From NCBI GenBank assembly GCA_029834535.1, contig JAQMWT010000643.1:1-51571 (forward strand): a DNA stretch of 51,571 nt, read 5' to 3'. The number at the start of each line of letters is the position of its first letter. The first letter of the stretch is position 1. The position numbers and the translations under genes are program-made. A model generated the notes under the pieces. The model ran no database searches. It saw only the letters and a program-made list of their open reading frames with translations, and had not been told where the DNA came from. Below, one piece after another: positions 19,563 to 29,542 of this stretch. This DNA is from Chrysophaeum taylorii. Taxonomy: Eukaryota > Sar > Pelagophyceae > Pelagomonadales > Pelagomonadaceae.

Positions 19563-20216
19563 ATGAGCGCGTTGCTGCGAGTCGCGCGTTGCGTACGGCC
19601 GGCATGTGGGGCGGTGCGCGCGCGCGGGTTGAGCAGCAGCCAGAGCGCGCTGCCCAGTATCTTGGCGGAGGAAATTGATGGCGAGAAGGCGAACTTGGCC
19701 GTCGATGTGAGTTTGAGTTTCGTCGGGTGTCCGACGCTGTGTTTTAGGAGAAGCTCAACGCGGCGATTGCCGAGCTGCAGGCGCGGGGGGGGTCGATCGC
19801 GCACGATAAGGGGTCGGGCCGCGTCCAGGTAACGCTGAGCAAGGGCGTCGTCGCACAGTTTGACTGCCGGGACGTCGCGACCGAAGAAGACGAGAGCAAC
19901 GAGGGGTCGATCGAGTTCGACGTCAAGGTCACGAACGATGCCGGCGACCGGCTGATATTCGAATGCCTCGCCGGTGACGCCGTCCAGATCGACGGCGTCG
20001 CCTTTTATAAGTCGGCCGCCGCCGACGACGACAAGGATATTTACGACGGGCCCAAATTCGACGAGCTCGACCCGCGCGTCCAGGCCGCTTTCTATTCGTA
20101 TCTCGACGAGCGCGGCGTCGACCCCGACCTGTGCGGCTTTATCAATTCCTACGCCAATCATAAGGAGGTCGTCGAGTACGTCAACTGGCTCGAGAACGTC
20201 CAGGCCTTCGTGACCA

Positions 20217-20221
<5 letters not shown>
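19563..20221 (+). CDS. p32/gC1qBP (MAM33) family mitochondrial matrix protein (one 41-nt intron)
   Basis: Exons 19563-19706 and 19748-20221 give 205 residues. The N-terminus MSALLRVARCVRPACGAVRA is Arg-rich and lacks acidic residues, like a mitochondrial presequence, and ends near ARGLSSSQSALP. The intron 19707-19747 (GAT|GTGAGT...TTTTAG|GAG, 41 nt) joins NLAVD to EKLNAAIAEL. The body follows the p32 fold: RVQVTLSKGVVAQFDCRD, EFDVKVTNDAGDRLIFECLA, DGPKFDELDPRVQAAFYSYL, ERGVDPDLCGFINSYANHKE, VEYVNWLENVQAFV at the very end. These acidic trimeric proteins act in mitochondrial ribosome assembly and respiration. A (GA)n tract starts at the stop codon. Confidence 0.88.

Positions 20222-20250
<29 letters not shown>
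20220..20250 (+). repeat. (GA)n microsatellite at the p32 stop codon
   Basis: About 15 GA units directly after ACCAAG; the TGA stop is formed by the first bases of the tract. Confidence 0.9.
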
Positions 20251-20255
<5 letters not shown>

Positions 20256-20420
20256 TATGGCGCTGCGCGTCTGTCTCGAAAAAAAACGAGCGTGGTTGGT
20301 GCCTCAATCAACATCTTAAGTTTTTTGGTGGTTCTCGAGTGGAACATCTTTCTCCTACAGTAATACAAAAAGCAGGGTTTGAATGAGTTCAGGAAAGCGC
20401 CAGCGTATCCACCACCAATA

Positions 20421-21902
20421 ATGACGTCGACGCCGGTCCGGAGGCGGTCGACCGTGTCGGTGGTGCGGGGCCACGAGGAGCGCGTGAGCCGCGTGTTCTA
20501 CGAGCACGATGCCGACGGAAGCGGTCGACTGTCGCGGTCGCAGCTGCGGTCGGCCCTGGCGGCCCTCGGCGCCCTGGAGGAGGAGGGTTGCGACAAGTTC
20601 ATCGACATGCTGCTGTCGAGGGCGGCGGTCGACTACGAGGGTCACGTCGATGGCGAGCTGACGCTGTTGGAGTTCCGGTCTTTGTTCTACGCGCAGCGGC
20701 TGAAAATGGTATTCGACGGAATCGCGAACGCGAGCGGCCTGATCACGGAAAAGGAACTCGTGTTCGCGTTCCGGGAGGTGATGGCCATCAGCGAGTTTGA
20801 GGCGAAACGGATGGTCGAGTTGTTGGGGGGACGGGTGGATTTCGAGGAGTTTTTCCGGCGGTTCGAATTCGTGCCGGCGGTTGACCTGAAACGGATCGCC
20901 GAGCGGTGGCACCACCCGAGCTGCGAGGACTACGCGATCCAAGTCCCGCCGGGGTTAACGATGGCGCAGACGGTGGTTGTTGGGGGCGTGTCGAGCATCG
21001 CCGCGAGGACAGTGACCGCGCCGTTCGAGCGGCTGAAAATTGAGGCTCAGACGTCGTCGTCTCCTCCGGGTCTCATCGCCGAGGCGCGCCGGATAGCGAG
21101 GAACGAGGGCCCGTTCCGGGGCTTGTTCCTGGGACATTTATTGAACTGCCTGCGCGTCTTTCCGAACGGCGCGATCGGGTGCTCGGTTTTTGTGGGTTTG
21201 CTGCGACGCGAGCCGCAGTCGACGCTGTCGAACCCGAACCTCCACGAGCTCTGGCGCGTCTCCTGCGCCGTCGCGAGCTCGACGTTCGTGACGACCTTAA
21301 CGTACCCAATCGATTCGCTCCGGACGCGCTGGACTGTGATTGGGGGTGGCTCCGAGTCGACGTTTTACGTATCGCCGAAGACCGTCGGCGAGCTGTTCCG
21401 ACTCATTATTCGAGAAGAGGGTTTCGCTTCTCTCTTTCGCGGTCTGGCGCCCGCGCTCTACGCCGTCGCGCCCTTCGTCGCCGTGCAGCAGGCCGCGGTC
21501 GACTTCGCGAGGACCTACACGGTCAAACACCGCATGTGCGACGGCGAGAACCATAACCCGGCGCTGCTGGTTTTCGTTGGAGCCTTTGCCGGCGTCTGCG
21601 CCCAGACCCTCGCCTATCCCTTCGAGGTCGTGCGCAGGCGCATGCAACTCGGTGCCTCGCAGACCGTCGCGACCGCCGATCCCGTTCCCACTCGCACCTG
21701 GCCCGCGCTCCGACAAATTGTCAGAGAACAGGGTGTTCGCGGCCTCTATCACGGTATCCTCCCGACCTACATGATGGTCGTCCCGAGCTGCGCCGCCGGC
21801 TACGCCATCGCCCTCACCATGTTCGATTTTTTCAAGACTCGAAACCACGTTGGTGAAGTCGGAGGACGTCCGCCGGACCTCGTCGCACCGCCACCCCTTT
21901 AA
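20421..21902 (+). CDS. EF-hand mitochondrial carrier (SCaMC/ATP-Mg-Pi type)
   Basis: 493 residues from ATG 20421. The N-terminal ~150 residues are a calcium-sensor module: the first EF-hand loop is canonical (DADGSGRLSRSQ); later hands are degenerate (for example GHVDGELTLLEF, SGLITEKELVF). Then come three mitochondrial carrier repeats with signatures APFERLKIEAQ, YPIDSLRTRW and YPFEVVRRRM, each of P-x-[DE]-x-x-[KR] type, and G-x-x-x-G helices between. This layout is that of short Ca-binding mitochondrial carriers, which exchange ATP-Mg for phosphate across the inner membrane under calcium control. It sits 199 bp after the p32 gene on the same strand. Confidence 0.9.
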   Translation: MTSTPVRRRSTVSVVRGHEERVSRVFYEHDADGSGRLSRSQLRSALAALGALEEEGCDKFIDMLLSRAAVDYEGHVDGELTLLEFRSLFYAQRLKMVFDGIANASGLITEKELVFAFREVMAISEFEAKRMVELLGGRVDFEEFFRRFEFVPAVDLKRIAERWHHPSCEDYAIQVPPGLTMAQTVVVGGVSSIAARTVTAPFERLKIEAQTSSSPPGLIAEARRIARNEGPFRGLFLGHLLNCLRVFPNGAIGCSVFVGLLRREPQSTLSNPNLHELWRVSCAVASSTFVTTLTYPIDSLRTRWTVIGGGSESTFYVSPKTVGELFRLIIREEGFASLFRGLAPALYAVAPFVAVQQAAVDFARTYTVKHRMCDGENHNPALLVFVGAFAGVCAQTLAYPFEVVRRRMQLGASQTVATADPVPTRTWPALRQIVREQGVRGLYHGILPTYMMVVPSCAAGYAIALTMFDFFKTRNHVGEVGGRPPDLVAPPPL

Positions 21903-22300
21903 TATGTGTTGTCGTTGTTGTCGTGCGAGGGTGGGCGCATTCATTATTTAATATTCTCGCGCCCGCTCGCGTTCGGTCTGTTTTCTTTACACAGTCATTT
22001 CTTCCTTTCTGTCGAGGGGTTCTCGTAACAATCATATCGCAGGAAAACGGGAGGGCCTAATAAGCTGCTGCTGCTGTTGCTGCTGCTGTTACTGCTGCTG
22101 CTGCTGCACAAAGGAGAGAGAGAGAGAGAGAAGTTATAGGTGGGCGGCAGGTAGTAAGTGGACAACGACGAAGACATGGACGCTGAGGAATGAGGACGGG
22201 GACAAAGAGAAAAGGAGATCTTTTTGATACCTTTGCCTCGGAGGGTCAACGCACGGACTTTGCGGCGGCAGCAGCAGCAGCAGCAGCAAGGGTGGTTGCA
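21903..22300. other. Convergent spacer with CTG and CAG runs
   Basis: Holds an interrupted (CTG)n tract (22064-22107), a (GA)n tract (about 22112-22130) and a (GCA)n run (about 22265-22289). The CTG and CAG runs are complementary, so a transcript through this spacer could fold into a long hairpin. Confidence 0.6.
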
Positions 22301-23451
22301 CTATAGGAGCGAGTAAAGAACAAACATGTAGCCCATGACCTGCAAAGCGCAAATGACACAACTCACATAAAACGACGTACGTTGAGATGCGTGCCGCCCG
22401 GAAGTGGCGCAATACGCGGGTCGTCATCGGAAGTCCAGTACCAGGAGTCGAGGCGCACCGTGTCGTTGCGGCGCACGACGAGAGGGGCCGGCGAGTCGTC
22501 TTTGTCGTAGCAGTAGGAAATTTTAACAAGGTAGCCCTGTTCGTTGCCGGCGGTGTTGTTGGGGTCGGTGCCGTACGTAGGGTAACTCGCGCAGACAAAC
22601 ACGTCGTTGACGAAGAGCGAGATGTTGATGGCGCCTACGTGTTGGTGACCGATCGCCAGGAGGATCTCCATGTCGAAAGGCGGGGTGAACGATGTGGATG
22701 AGAGCTGTTCGGGGTGTGTCTCATTGTGCAAGACCTGATAGTAAGTGGCGCAGTCGGGGGTCGTCCAGACACCGACGCGAGCAGGTTCGACGGCCGCGTA
22801 ATCGGTGTAGTTGACGGTGTAGCGCAGCCGATAGATTGCGGGCACCGAAGGCGCGTCATCGGCGAGCGGACAATGGCCTGGTGCCATCGAGGTGTCGCCG
22901 CAGCACGAAAAGGTGCCGTTCTGGCGCGGGAGGCAGCCCTTGCCGGGGGCGTAGTAACACTCGTTGCATTCTTTCGCGGCTTTGGCAGCGTCGTCTCCGG
23001 CGAGATACTGCGTTCGTATCAAGTGAATGTTGGCGCCCCAGTAGGCGTCGTCGTCGAGCATGCGGTACCCATACCCCCGCGGAAATTTCACGGGGGTGTT
23101 CCGGCTCTCGGCGCCTACCCCAAACGTGTAAACCGGACCGTCCGGGCAAAACGCGTTCTGAAAGCCGCGCCGCTTGATGACCCAGTGATGGTCGTAGCAC
23201 TCGCTCAGGGGAACCGACTCGTTCATTTCGTTCACGATTTCCCCGAGGATTCCGGTGATGGCGTATGGTCCGTTCGCTGGGAACGGCACGGGCGTCGCCG
23301 AGTCGTCCGTGTAGATGAACCCGCCGGGATTGACCGGCAGATCTTGGCTGATGTACGTAGCCGAGACGACATCGGCCTGCTCGACACGACGCACTAGCGT
23401 CCATTCAAAAGCCTGGGCCTGGCCCGCCGCGAAGGCCAACGCGACAAGCAT
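22301..23451 (-). CDS. SURNod19-domain secreted/membrane protein (one 41-nt intron)
   Basis: Exon 1 is 23451-22381 and exon 2 is 22339-22301 (369 residues). A signal peptide MLVALAFAAGQAQA precedes FEWTLVRRVEQADVVSA. SURNod19 hallmarks are present: GPYAITGILGEIVNEMNESV followed by PLSECYDHHWVI, then a long beta-rich body with paired Cys (ECNECYYAPGKGCLPR; GTFSCCGDTSMAPGHCP). The intron 22340-22380 (AAC|GTACGT...TTGCAG|GTC) links GGTHLN to VMGYMFVLYSLL, restoring a C-terminus close to the family's GGTH end; without splicing the protein would end in VRRFM. Several N-glycosylation sequons support a secretory location. The family's function is not established. Confidence 0.78.
22340..22380 (-). 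other. 41-nt intron near the end of the SURNod19 gene
   Basis: GTACGT donor and TTTGCAG acceptor on the minus strand. The final exon encodes only 12 residues and the stop. Confidence 0.65.
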
Positions 23452-24377
23452 GAACGCTGCGGAGTCTTCCAGGAACTAGAAAAGATCAACCAATCAAAAG
23501 CCTTTCTTCGCCTGCACCCTATCCGTTGCAGGAAGGAACACACCGGTAGTGCGCTTCGCCTGCGACGCCACCGTGTGGGTTTTCCACCATCCATGGTCTT
23601 CTTCATGGTTATTTTTTCCCCCCAGCCACCGCATGTCGGGGACAAGCCGCCGCCCAACCGCTGCTCTACTCTGGCATTCGCTCCGACGTCTTCACCACTC
23701 TGCTTTCGCGGTTTCGCGGCCCCGGTATCCTCGCTTTGCATACCCCCCTTGCTTCCGTTACTTGCGGCCAGGTTTTTCAGGTTGCCTCCTCATCTTGCAA
23801 GCGGCCGAGCAGTTGCCGTGCCCGTGCGTCCTTTGCGAGCGCGTCGACGCGGTTTTTCGGCGTCACGTCTGTGCAACTCTTTGACCACCTATGCACGGCG
23901 TGACGGTTGTTGTGCTCCGACACACCCTGGATCTCGCTAAACCTGGGACTCCCGTTTCGCTCCTTCACCAATCCAACTCGAATTTCACAGCTACTCATTA
24001 CCCCCCGCCTCGTGCTGTACTCCCAGCGCAATCTCGGCCTCTCAAGCAAGGCACCGTTTGCTCATAATATCCGAGTGTTCTGATTTCACGTGTTGTTTTT
24101 TTTTGCCTCGCGGCCTGAGAAAAAGCCTCGGCGGGCATGTGCACGGCCAAGAAAGAGACATTCCTTCAGAAAAAAAAACCTCTTGTTAAAAAGACCGTGC
24201 CGCCGCAGTCTCGTCGAATTTAATAACATACTATAAAGTGCGGTGCGGGAAAAGAGTTCGTTCTCCATCATTGTGGAGCAGCCGACAAAGACGACGAGGT
24301 GCCTCAAGGGGTGGTGGTATTGAGGAGGAGGAGGAAGAAGAAAGGCATGGGCGAAGAAAAAGTGTGGAGGTTTAGTA
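23452..24377. other. 926-bp spacer, no gene recognised
   Basis: Upstream of the SURNod19 gene and downstream of the pyruvyltransferase gene. Short frames are present but carry no recognisable domain. A GGA/GAA-rich run lies at 24321-24345. Confidence 0.4.
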
Positions 24378-25466
24378 CTACTCTCCCGCGCCGGTGCAAA
24401 TTTTGTGCCACGGGAAGTTTCGCGCGAAGGTGGTAGCGCTCGCGGCACGTACGTGGAATGGAACGCGCGAATTAATGTTGAGGGGGCGGCGGCCGATGCA
24501 GATATCGGCGGCCTCTTCAAGCTTATCGGTGATAAAGCGGGTGTAGTCGGCGGAAAACTTGGTCGCTTGATCGTAGTCGGCGGCGTACGCGAGGAGGCGA
24601 GGGTCGTAGAAGCCATCCCCGGTTCCGTCGACGGATATGCTGGTCACGTAATCGAGGTACTTGACGAGGGGCTCGAAGGGGGGCGGAATCAAAAAGCTCG
24701 GGATGCCGTAGGCGTCGGCCAAGATGGCTCCGTGGAGGGATGTCGCCAAGACGAGTTCGCAGTCGGCAATCTGCGAGACGACGGCGGTCGCGCTTGCCCT
24801 GACGTTGACGAAGCGCGCGCGCGGATCGCGCATCGCGAGGTCCCTGAGGAAGGTGTCGTGGAAATGGGGGATGACGCACAAGCCCCCAGTGCCGTTGAGG
24901 ACGCGGCTTTCCGGGAGCGACTGGTCTAACAAGGGCGCGACGAGACCGGGGTCTCCGAGATCGACGTTTCGGTTCGGCATGCCCGAATCTCGCAGCAACG
25001 CTGCCGTCAGGGGGCCGCGGACGCGCGCGATCGTCGAGCCGGGTTGATATCGCGCGCGGCCGCGCGAGCCGGCACCGATCACCACATCCCCGGGACCGTA
25101 GTACCAGAGGTCGACAATAGAGCCCACGAAGAGGACGTGTGGGTGCTCGGACTTCGCCGTGCTCGTCCGGAGCGTATCGAGGCCGAGGATCGCCTTCATC
25201 AAGTTGTTGTTGAGGTCGTCGCCAAAATTTGGCGGGTTGTGGGCGTTCCAGTTTGCCAGCACGTACAGCGGGAGTTTCATCTCGCCGCAGGCCCCGTTCC
25301 GGTCCAGGAGGCGCCGCACCTCGGCACGGGCATCGGCGATCTCCTCTGTACTTCCGGTGTAATACGCTTTGGTCCCCTGGCGCTGATCGTCGAACTTGCA
25401 GCCACCGCCTTGATGGACGAAGAGGCAGACGAACGACAGAACGACGAGACACATAAAAGAGTTCAT
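24378..25466 (-). CDS. Polysaccharide pyruvyltransferase family protein, secretory
   Basis: 362 residues. MNSFMCLVVLSFVCLFVHQGGG is a signal peptide or anchor, so the enzyme should face the ER/Golgi lumen. Family signatures in order: NPPNFGDDLNNNLMKAILG near the N-terminus; HVLFVGSI and DVVIGAGSRG; ARVRGPLTAALLRDSG; DLGDPGLVAPLL; LCVIPHFHDT; and LVLATSLHGAILADAYGIPS, the SLHG box of the second Rossmann half. Such enzymes add ketal-linked pyruvate to sugars from phosphoenolpyruvate, or belong to related glycan-modifying groups. The next gene upstream, 214 bp away on the same strand, looks like a glycosyltransferase. Confidence 0.85.
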   Translation of the reverse strand: MNSFMCLVVLSFVCLFVHQGGGCKFDDQRQGTKAYYTGSTEEIADARAEVRRLLDRNGACGEMKLPLYVLANWNAHNPPNFGDDLNNNLMKAILGLDTLRTSTAKSEHPHVLFVGSIVDLWYYGPGDVVIGAGSRGRARYQPGSTIARVRGPLTAALLRDSGMPNRNVDLGDPGLVAPLLDQSLPESRVLNGTGGLCVIPHFHDTFLRDLAMRDPRARFVNVRASATAVVSQIADCELVLATSLHGAILADAYGIPSFLIPPPFEPLVKYLDYVTSISVDGTGDGFYDPRLLAYAADYDQATKFSADYTRFITDKLEEAADICIGRRPLNINSRVPFHVRAASATTFARNFPWHKICTGAGE

Positions 25467-25679
25467 TGGAGTCTAAAAAACGCAACTCCACAAGCACCAA
25501 CGTTCATCAGAACATTCGCACAAACCTCAACAGAACATTAGCAAACCTTAACCCTTGCTTGGTCTGATGTGGGCGTTTTGTCCTACGCCCAGACCCGCCC
25601 TGCTCTCGCCTGATGGTCTGTCTTTCTGATCAGCCCCCGCCCTGCCCATAACCTTTGGTGCTGCATAAACTTCCTAGCC

Positions 25680-26765
25680 CTACTTGCTCGTATTATTATT
25701 AACAACATCAAGAGTTCCGTTGCGCCGGAGACGAGCACACCCCTCTGGACAGTGTCGGCTGTGGCGCGTCGCGCACTGCCGCGCGAAATGGCTGCAGTGG
25801 CGGTGGTAGCTTTGCGGAGATGGGCGACCGATCACGCGTTCGGAGGGCTCCTCCGGAGAGGGTCCGTAGACAAGGTCTCGCAGCGAGAGGCCAGCGCGGC
25901 GGCCGAAGGCGGCGAGATCGTGGCCTATCCCTTGGACCCCCGGGTGCGACGCGGGCGGCGAGGGCCGGAGAAGCACGGCCAAACCGGGATGCGCGTCCTT
26001 GAAGGCGCGAAATTCGAGGCCGGCTTGCTCGGCGTCGTTGCGCGCGTAGAATAAGAGGGCGCGTTCGTTGTTGGAGACCTTGATCGAGCAGTCCAAGACG
26101 CGCGCGGCGACGCGGTAGAGGACGTCCGCGTAGGCGCGCGGCGCCGTCCACCAGAAGTCGACGCCCGAGGCGCGCTCGCACTGCACGTTCGCGGGCATCA
26201 CGAGGTCGCAGTCGGCGCCGGCCGAGTGGTATATCATCCGGTCGCCAAAGCCGCACCAAGGTCCAGCGGTACGATAATAGACCAGGTCAGGTCTAGAGAA
26301 AACCAAACGCTCAAATTTTCGCGCCGTCGCGTTTTCGTGAGCGCGGAGCAACGCGATCAACCGTCGGGTGGTCGACCAATACCCGTGGACCCCGACCATC
26401 CGGTTGTTGAACATCGTTTTCGGGTCGTCGTTCCGGAGCTGAGCGCACGTCGTCGCCCACCGCTCGAAGCTGATCGAGGAGGCGCCCTCGTCGAGAACCT
26501 CGAAGGCTGCCGGACCCAGGGAATCGCGCGCCCTCGCGAGAGCCGCGGGGTCCTCGGGCGCGAAGGTCGGACGGGTGCCGACCCATCCATTGTCGGGTGG
26601 TTTGTCCGGAGTCTTGACCACAACGAAGATCTCGCTCGGGGCTTGCCAGTCCACGACGCTCCGTCGCAGCGAAAGGAACCGCGATGGCTGCGAAAAGCCG
26701 CGCGCCAGCCCGCCGACCAAAAACGCGGTCAGGGGCGGGGCGCGGTCGCAGACGTCGTCGCCCAT
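25680..26765 (-). CDS. Putative glycosyltransferase-like protein
   Basis: 361 residues starting MGDDVCDRAPPLTAFLVGGL. The pattern FLVGGLARGF..P.RFLSLRRSVVDW..PSEIFVVVK near the N-terminus and KFERLVFSRPDLVYYR with a following GFGDRMIYHSAGADCD resembles algal and giant-virus glycosyltransferase-like families in which an R-P-D-L box precedes a D-R acceptor loop. No domain name can be given with certainty. Cys residues cluster near the C-terminus (CSHFARQC..RHSRHCPEGC), which suggests a secreted disulfide-bonded module, although no signal peptide is evident. It neighbours the pyruvyltransferase gene, consistent with a role in surface glycans. Confidence 0.45.
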   Translation of the reverse strand: MGDDVCDRAPPLTAFLVGGLARGFSQPSRFLSLRRSVVDWQAPSEIFVVVKTPDKPPDNGWVGTRPTFAPEDPAALARARDSLGPAAFEVLDEGASSISFERWATTCAQLRNDDPKTMFNNRMVGVHGYWSTTRRLIALLRAHENATARKFERLVFSRPDLVYYRTAGPWCGFGDRMIYHSAGADCDLVMPANVQCERASGVDFWWTAPRAYADVLYRVAARVLDCSIKVSNNERALLFYARNDAEQAGLEFRAFKDAHPGLAVLLRPSPPASHPGVQGIGHDLAAFGRRAGLSLRDLVYGPSPEEPSERVIGRPSPQSYHRHCSHFARQCATRHSRHCPEGCARLRRNGTLDVVNNNTSK

Positions 26766-27712
26766 AGCAACGTATTAAATTTGTGGCAGAGAGGGACCAG
26801 AATATTTCAAGAGTGAACCCTAAAATAAGGGTCTAGGGTTTTTGCATCCCTCCGCGCAACCCTCCTTAGTAGTAAGGACTTCTTTTAACCCTTGATTAAA
26901 ATACTATACGACCTACTTCGTCGTCGATCCCCCGGGCTCGGCCGCGCCCAAGTAGTAGCGGAGGATGGAGGTCATCTCGCGGACCGTGATCATCATCGTG
27001 ACGTCGTTGCTCTTTGCTTGAGTTTTGCGATGGCCTTGGGCGCGAGGTCGTGTAGACTGGCCTGCTGTGCGTCCTTTTTCGACTTTTCCTCCGCCTGGGT
27101 GGTGCGCGTAATTTATTTCGGAGACAAAAGAGGCGAGTCTCGCGAAGCGATCGAGCTGGGCAATACGGTCTGGAGCATTGGCTACGCCGTAAAGCGCTGC
27201 GCGCATCCACAAGTGTCTCCGTCATTGTCCCGCACTTCCGGAAGCAGCTGAGCTTTGCGCGCGCGGCGGCGGCGGCGACGTCCAGGCAGAAGATGTTGTT
27301 AAAAAGAAAAATGTCTGCACATTGCCAGAGGAAGGGGGTGAGGTAAAAAAATGGTCCCAGATAGCTCTCGGCGCTGCCGCTAGTTTGGCGGCAGCACGGG
27401 GGCCTCACGGACGACTGTTCGAACGTCCTCTAGAACTCTGTCTCGATCAAGCTTAGAGCTTACTTAATACGCCCATAAAAATAATAATAATAATGATTAA
27501 ACGTGTGGCGGTGTCGTTTTATCGATCGTGCACTAGAAAATATTCCCACACACCTTCGAATTATTTGGAGCTTCGCGATTTTCCTGCGCGTAGTGCGGAA
27601 CAACAAGGGGCGTCGGTTGCACACCATCTACAGTGACTACACCCACCGCCTGAATTTGGTTCTTACTTTAAGAGGGGGGTCCAAAGCGAAGTAGGGGGGA
27701 GCGGCGTTTAGG
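26766..27712. other. 947-bp spacer with a possible small spliced gene on the minus strand
   Basis: Minus-strand frames between 27250 and 26910 look partly coding: PDRIAQLDRFARLASFVSEI, KKDAQQASLHDLAPKAIAKL in a second frame and ITVREMTSILRYYLGA. Acceptor-like ACCCAG precedes GCGGAGGAAAAG. A small multi-exon gene is possible but I cannot build a consistent model or name it. Confidence 0.25.
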
Positions 27713-29527
27713 ATGATGAAGAGCGATATGGGCGTCATCCTCGCGTACGTGTGGCCCGAGAGGTTCCGGCTCGCGATCGGGTCGGGGGCGCTGGTGGTGT
27801 CGGCGTTCAGCAACGCGTACGCACCGCGCGCGATGGGGCGGGTCGTGGACGCGTATGCGCGGCGGAAGGAATCGGGGGGTGCGGCGCTTCGCCGCGAACT
27901 CGTGACGACCGCCTGCGTGTTCGGGATTGGCGCCCTCGCCTCGGGGGTGCGGCTGCGGCTCTTTTTGTCTGCCCTCGAGCGGAGCGTCGCGAGGTTGCGG
28001 CGCGATGTCTACCGCGCAGCACTAAAGCGACGGAGCGCGTTTTTCGACGCGAGCGAGAGCGACGGGCGGCTTCCTCCGCGCGAACTCGCCGAGGTCGTCG
28101 AGCGCGACGCGCGGCTCGCGTGCGCGACCCTGACCGAACACGCGCAGAACGCGGTGCGGTACTGCTCGAGCGTCTTGAACGGTGCGGCGAACCTCGCGAG
28201 ACTAAACCTAAGCCTCGCGCTCGAGGTCGCGCTGTGCGTGCCGGCCGCCGCGCTCGTGCTCCGGCGAGCGGGCAAGGCCTCGTCGCGGACCGCGGCGGTT
28301 TCGACGGCCGCCGAGGCGCGGTGCGCTTCGCGATCGCGCGAATGCCTCGCGCACATGCGGTTCGTGAGGGCCGCGGCGGCCGAGGGCGCCGAGTGGGCGC
28401 GTTACGGCCTTCTCTGCGACGACGCCGCGGACGCCGCGGCGCGCCACGCGACCTCGCGCGCAATATTCCACGGCCTTCTCGACGCCGTCGCCAAGACCTT
28501 GCTGCTGGGCGTGGTGGCACGCGGCGGGGCGTCGGTCCAGAACGGCGCGATGTCCGCGGGCGACCTCCTCACTTTTAGCGCGCACGCGGCGTACTTGGCG
28601 CTCGGCCTCGGCGGCCTCGGCAAGCTCGCCGTCGCAGAGGTCGCCGCGGGCCGCCGCGCCGCGACGCGCTGCGCTGCTGTCCTCCGCGGCCCCGACGACA
28701 AAGACAGGGGCGCCGTCGCCCTCCTCGACGGCGTAGCGCTCGAACCCGCGGCGTTCGACCGACGCGCGCCCCACGTCGAGCTGAGGGACGTCTGGCTCGC
28801 CTACGGCCGCCAGGAGCCCGCACTGCGCGGGGCGACCCTGTGCATCCAGCGCGGCGAGGTCCGCGGCCTGGTTGGGGCGAGCGGCGCCGGCAAGACCTCG
28901 GTGTTCGGCCTCTTGCTCGGGCTCTACGACGCGGATTCCGGCACCGTTTCCGTCGCCGGTCTCGACGTTTCCAAGGCCACGCCACCGCAGCTCGCCGCGC
29001 TCCGCGCCTCGGAAATAGCCACGTCGGACCAGGCCGCCGCCGTCGTCTTCGCCGATTCCCTCCGAGCCGCCCTCGCCTATCCCGAGACCCCCGACGCCCC
29101 CCACGTCGAACTCGCCGCCAAACTCGTCGACCTCGACGGCTTCGCCGAAACCCTCGGCTACGATGCCCCCCTCGGCGACAAGGCCAGCGCGCTCTCGGGG
29201 GGACAGCGCGCGCGCGTCGCTCTCGGCCGCGCCCTCCGACGCCGAGACGCGAGCCTTTTGCTATTAGACGAACCCACCGCTGCCCTCGATCGTCGCACCG
29301 AAGAACGCCTCCTCGACGCCGTCTTCGCCGACGCCCGCGAACGCGGCCTCACCCTCCTTGTCATCGCCCATTCCACCGCCGCCATGGCCCGCTGCGATGC
29401 AATCTCCGTCCTCAAGGGCGGCAGGATAGTCCAGACCGGCACCTACGACGACCTCAAACGGGATCCAACCTCCGAACTCGCCATTCTCCTCCGTCAGTCA
29501 ACCCCTTCCATCGACTCCTCCCCTTGA
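27713..29527 (+). CDS. ABC half-transporter (ABCB-like exporter)
   Basis: 604 residues: an N-terminal transmembrane domain (about 1-330) followed by one nucleotide-binding domain (about 345-595), the half-transporter layout that dimerises. NBD motifs: A-loop region VWLAYGRQEPALRG, Walker A VGASGAGKTSVFG (about 388), signature SALSGGQRARVALGRAL (about 493), Walker B SLLLLDEPTAALD (about 515), and H-loop VIAHSTAAMARCD. The Q-loop stretch (ATSDQAAAVVFADSL) is unusual compared with the common V-x-Q-x-P form. ALVVSAFSNAYAPRAMGRVVDAY matches the first helices of type IV exporters such as the ABCB10 group. Substrate and membrane cannot be read from the sequence; no clear organelle presequence is seen. 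Confidence 0.88.
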   Translation: MMKSDMGVILAYVWPERFRLAIGSGALVVSAFSNAYAPRAMGRVVDAYARRKESGGAALRRELVTTACVFGIGALASGVRLRLFLSALERSVARLRRDVYRAALKRRSAFFDASESDGRLPPRELAEVVERDARLACATLTEHAQNAVRYCSSVLNGAANLARLNLSLALEVALCVPAAALVLRRAGKASSRTAAVSTAAEARCASRSRECLAHMRFVRAAAAEGAEWARYGLLCDDAADAAARHATSRAIFHGLLDAVAKTLLLGVVARGGASVQNGAMSAGDLLTFSAHAAYLALGLGGLGKLAVAEVAAGRRAATRCAAVLRGPDDKDRGAVALLDGVALEPAAFDRRAPHVELRDVWLAYGRQEPALRGATLCIQRGEVRGLVGASGAGKTSVFGLLLGLYDADSGTVSVAGLDVSKATPPQLAALRASEIATSDQAAAVVFADSLRAALAYPETPDAPHVELAAKLVDLDGFAETLGYDAPLGDKASALSGGQRARVALGRALRRRDASLLLLDEPTAALDRRTEERLLDAVFADARERGLTLLVIAHSTAAMARCDAISVLKGGRIVQTGTYDDLKRDPTSELAILLRQSTPSIDSSP

Positions 29528-29542
29528 CCCCGCCTCTGCGAT

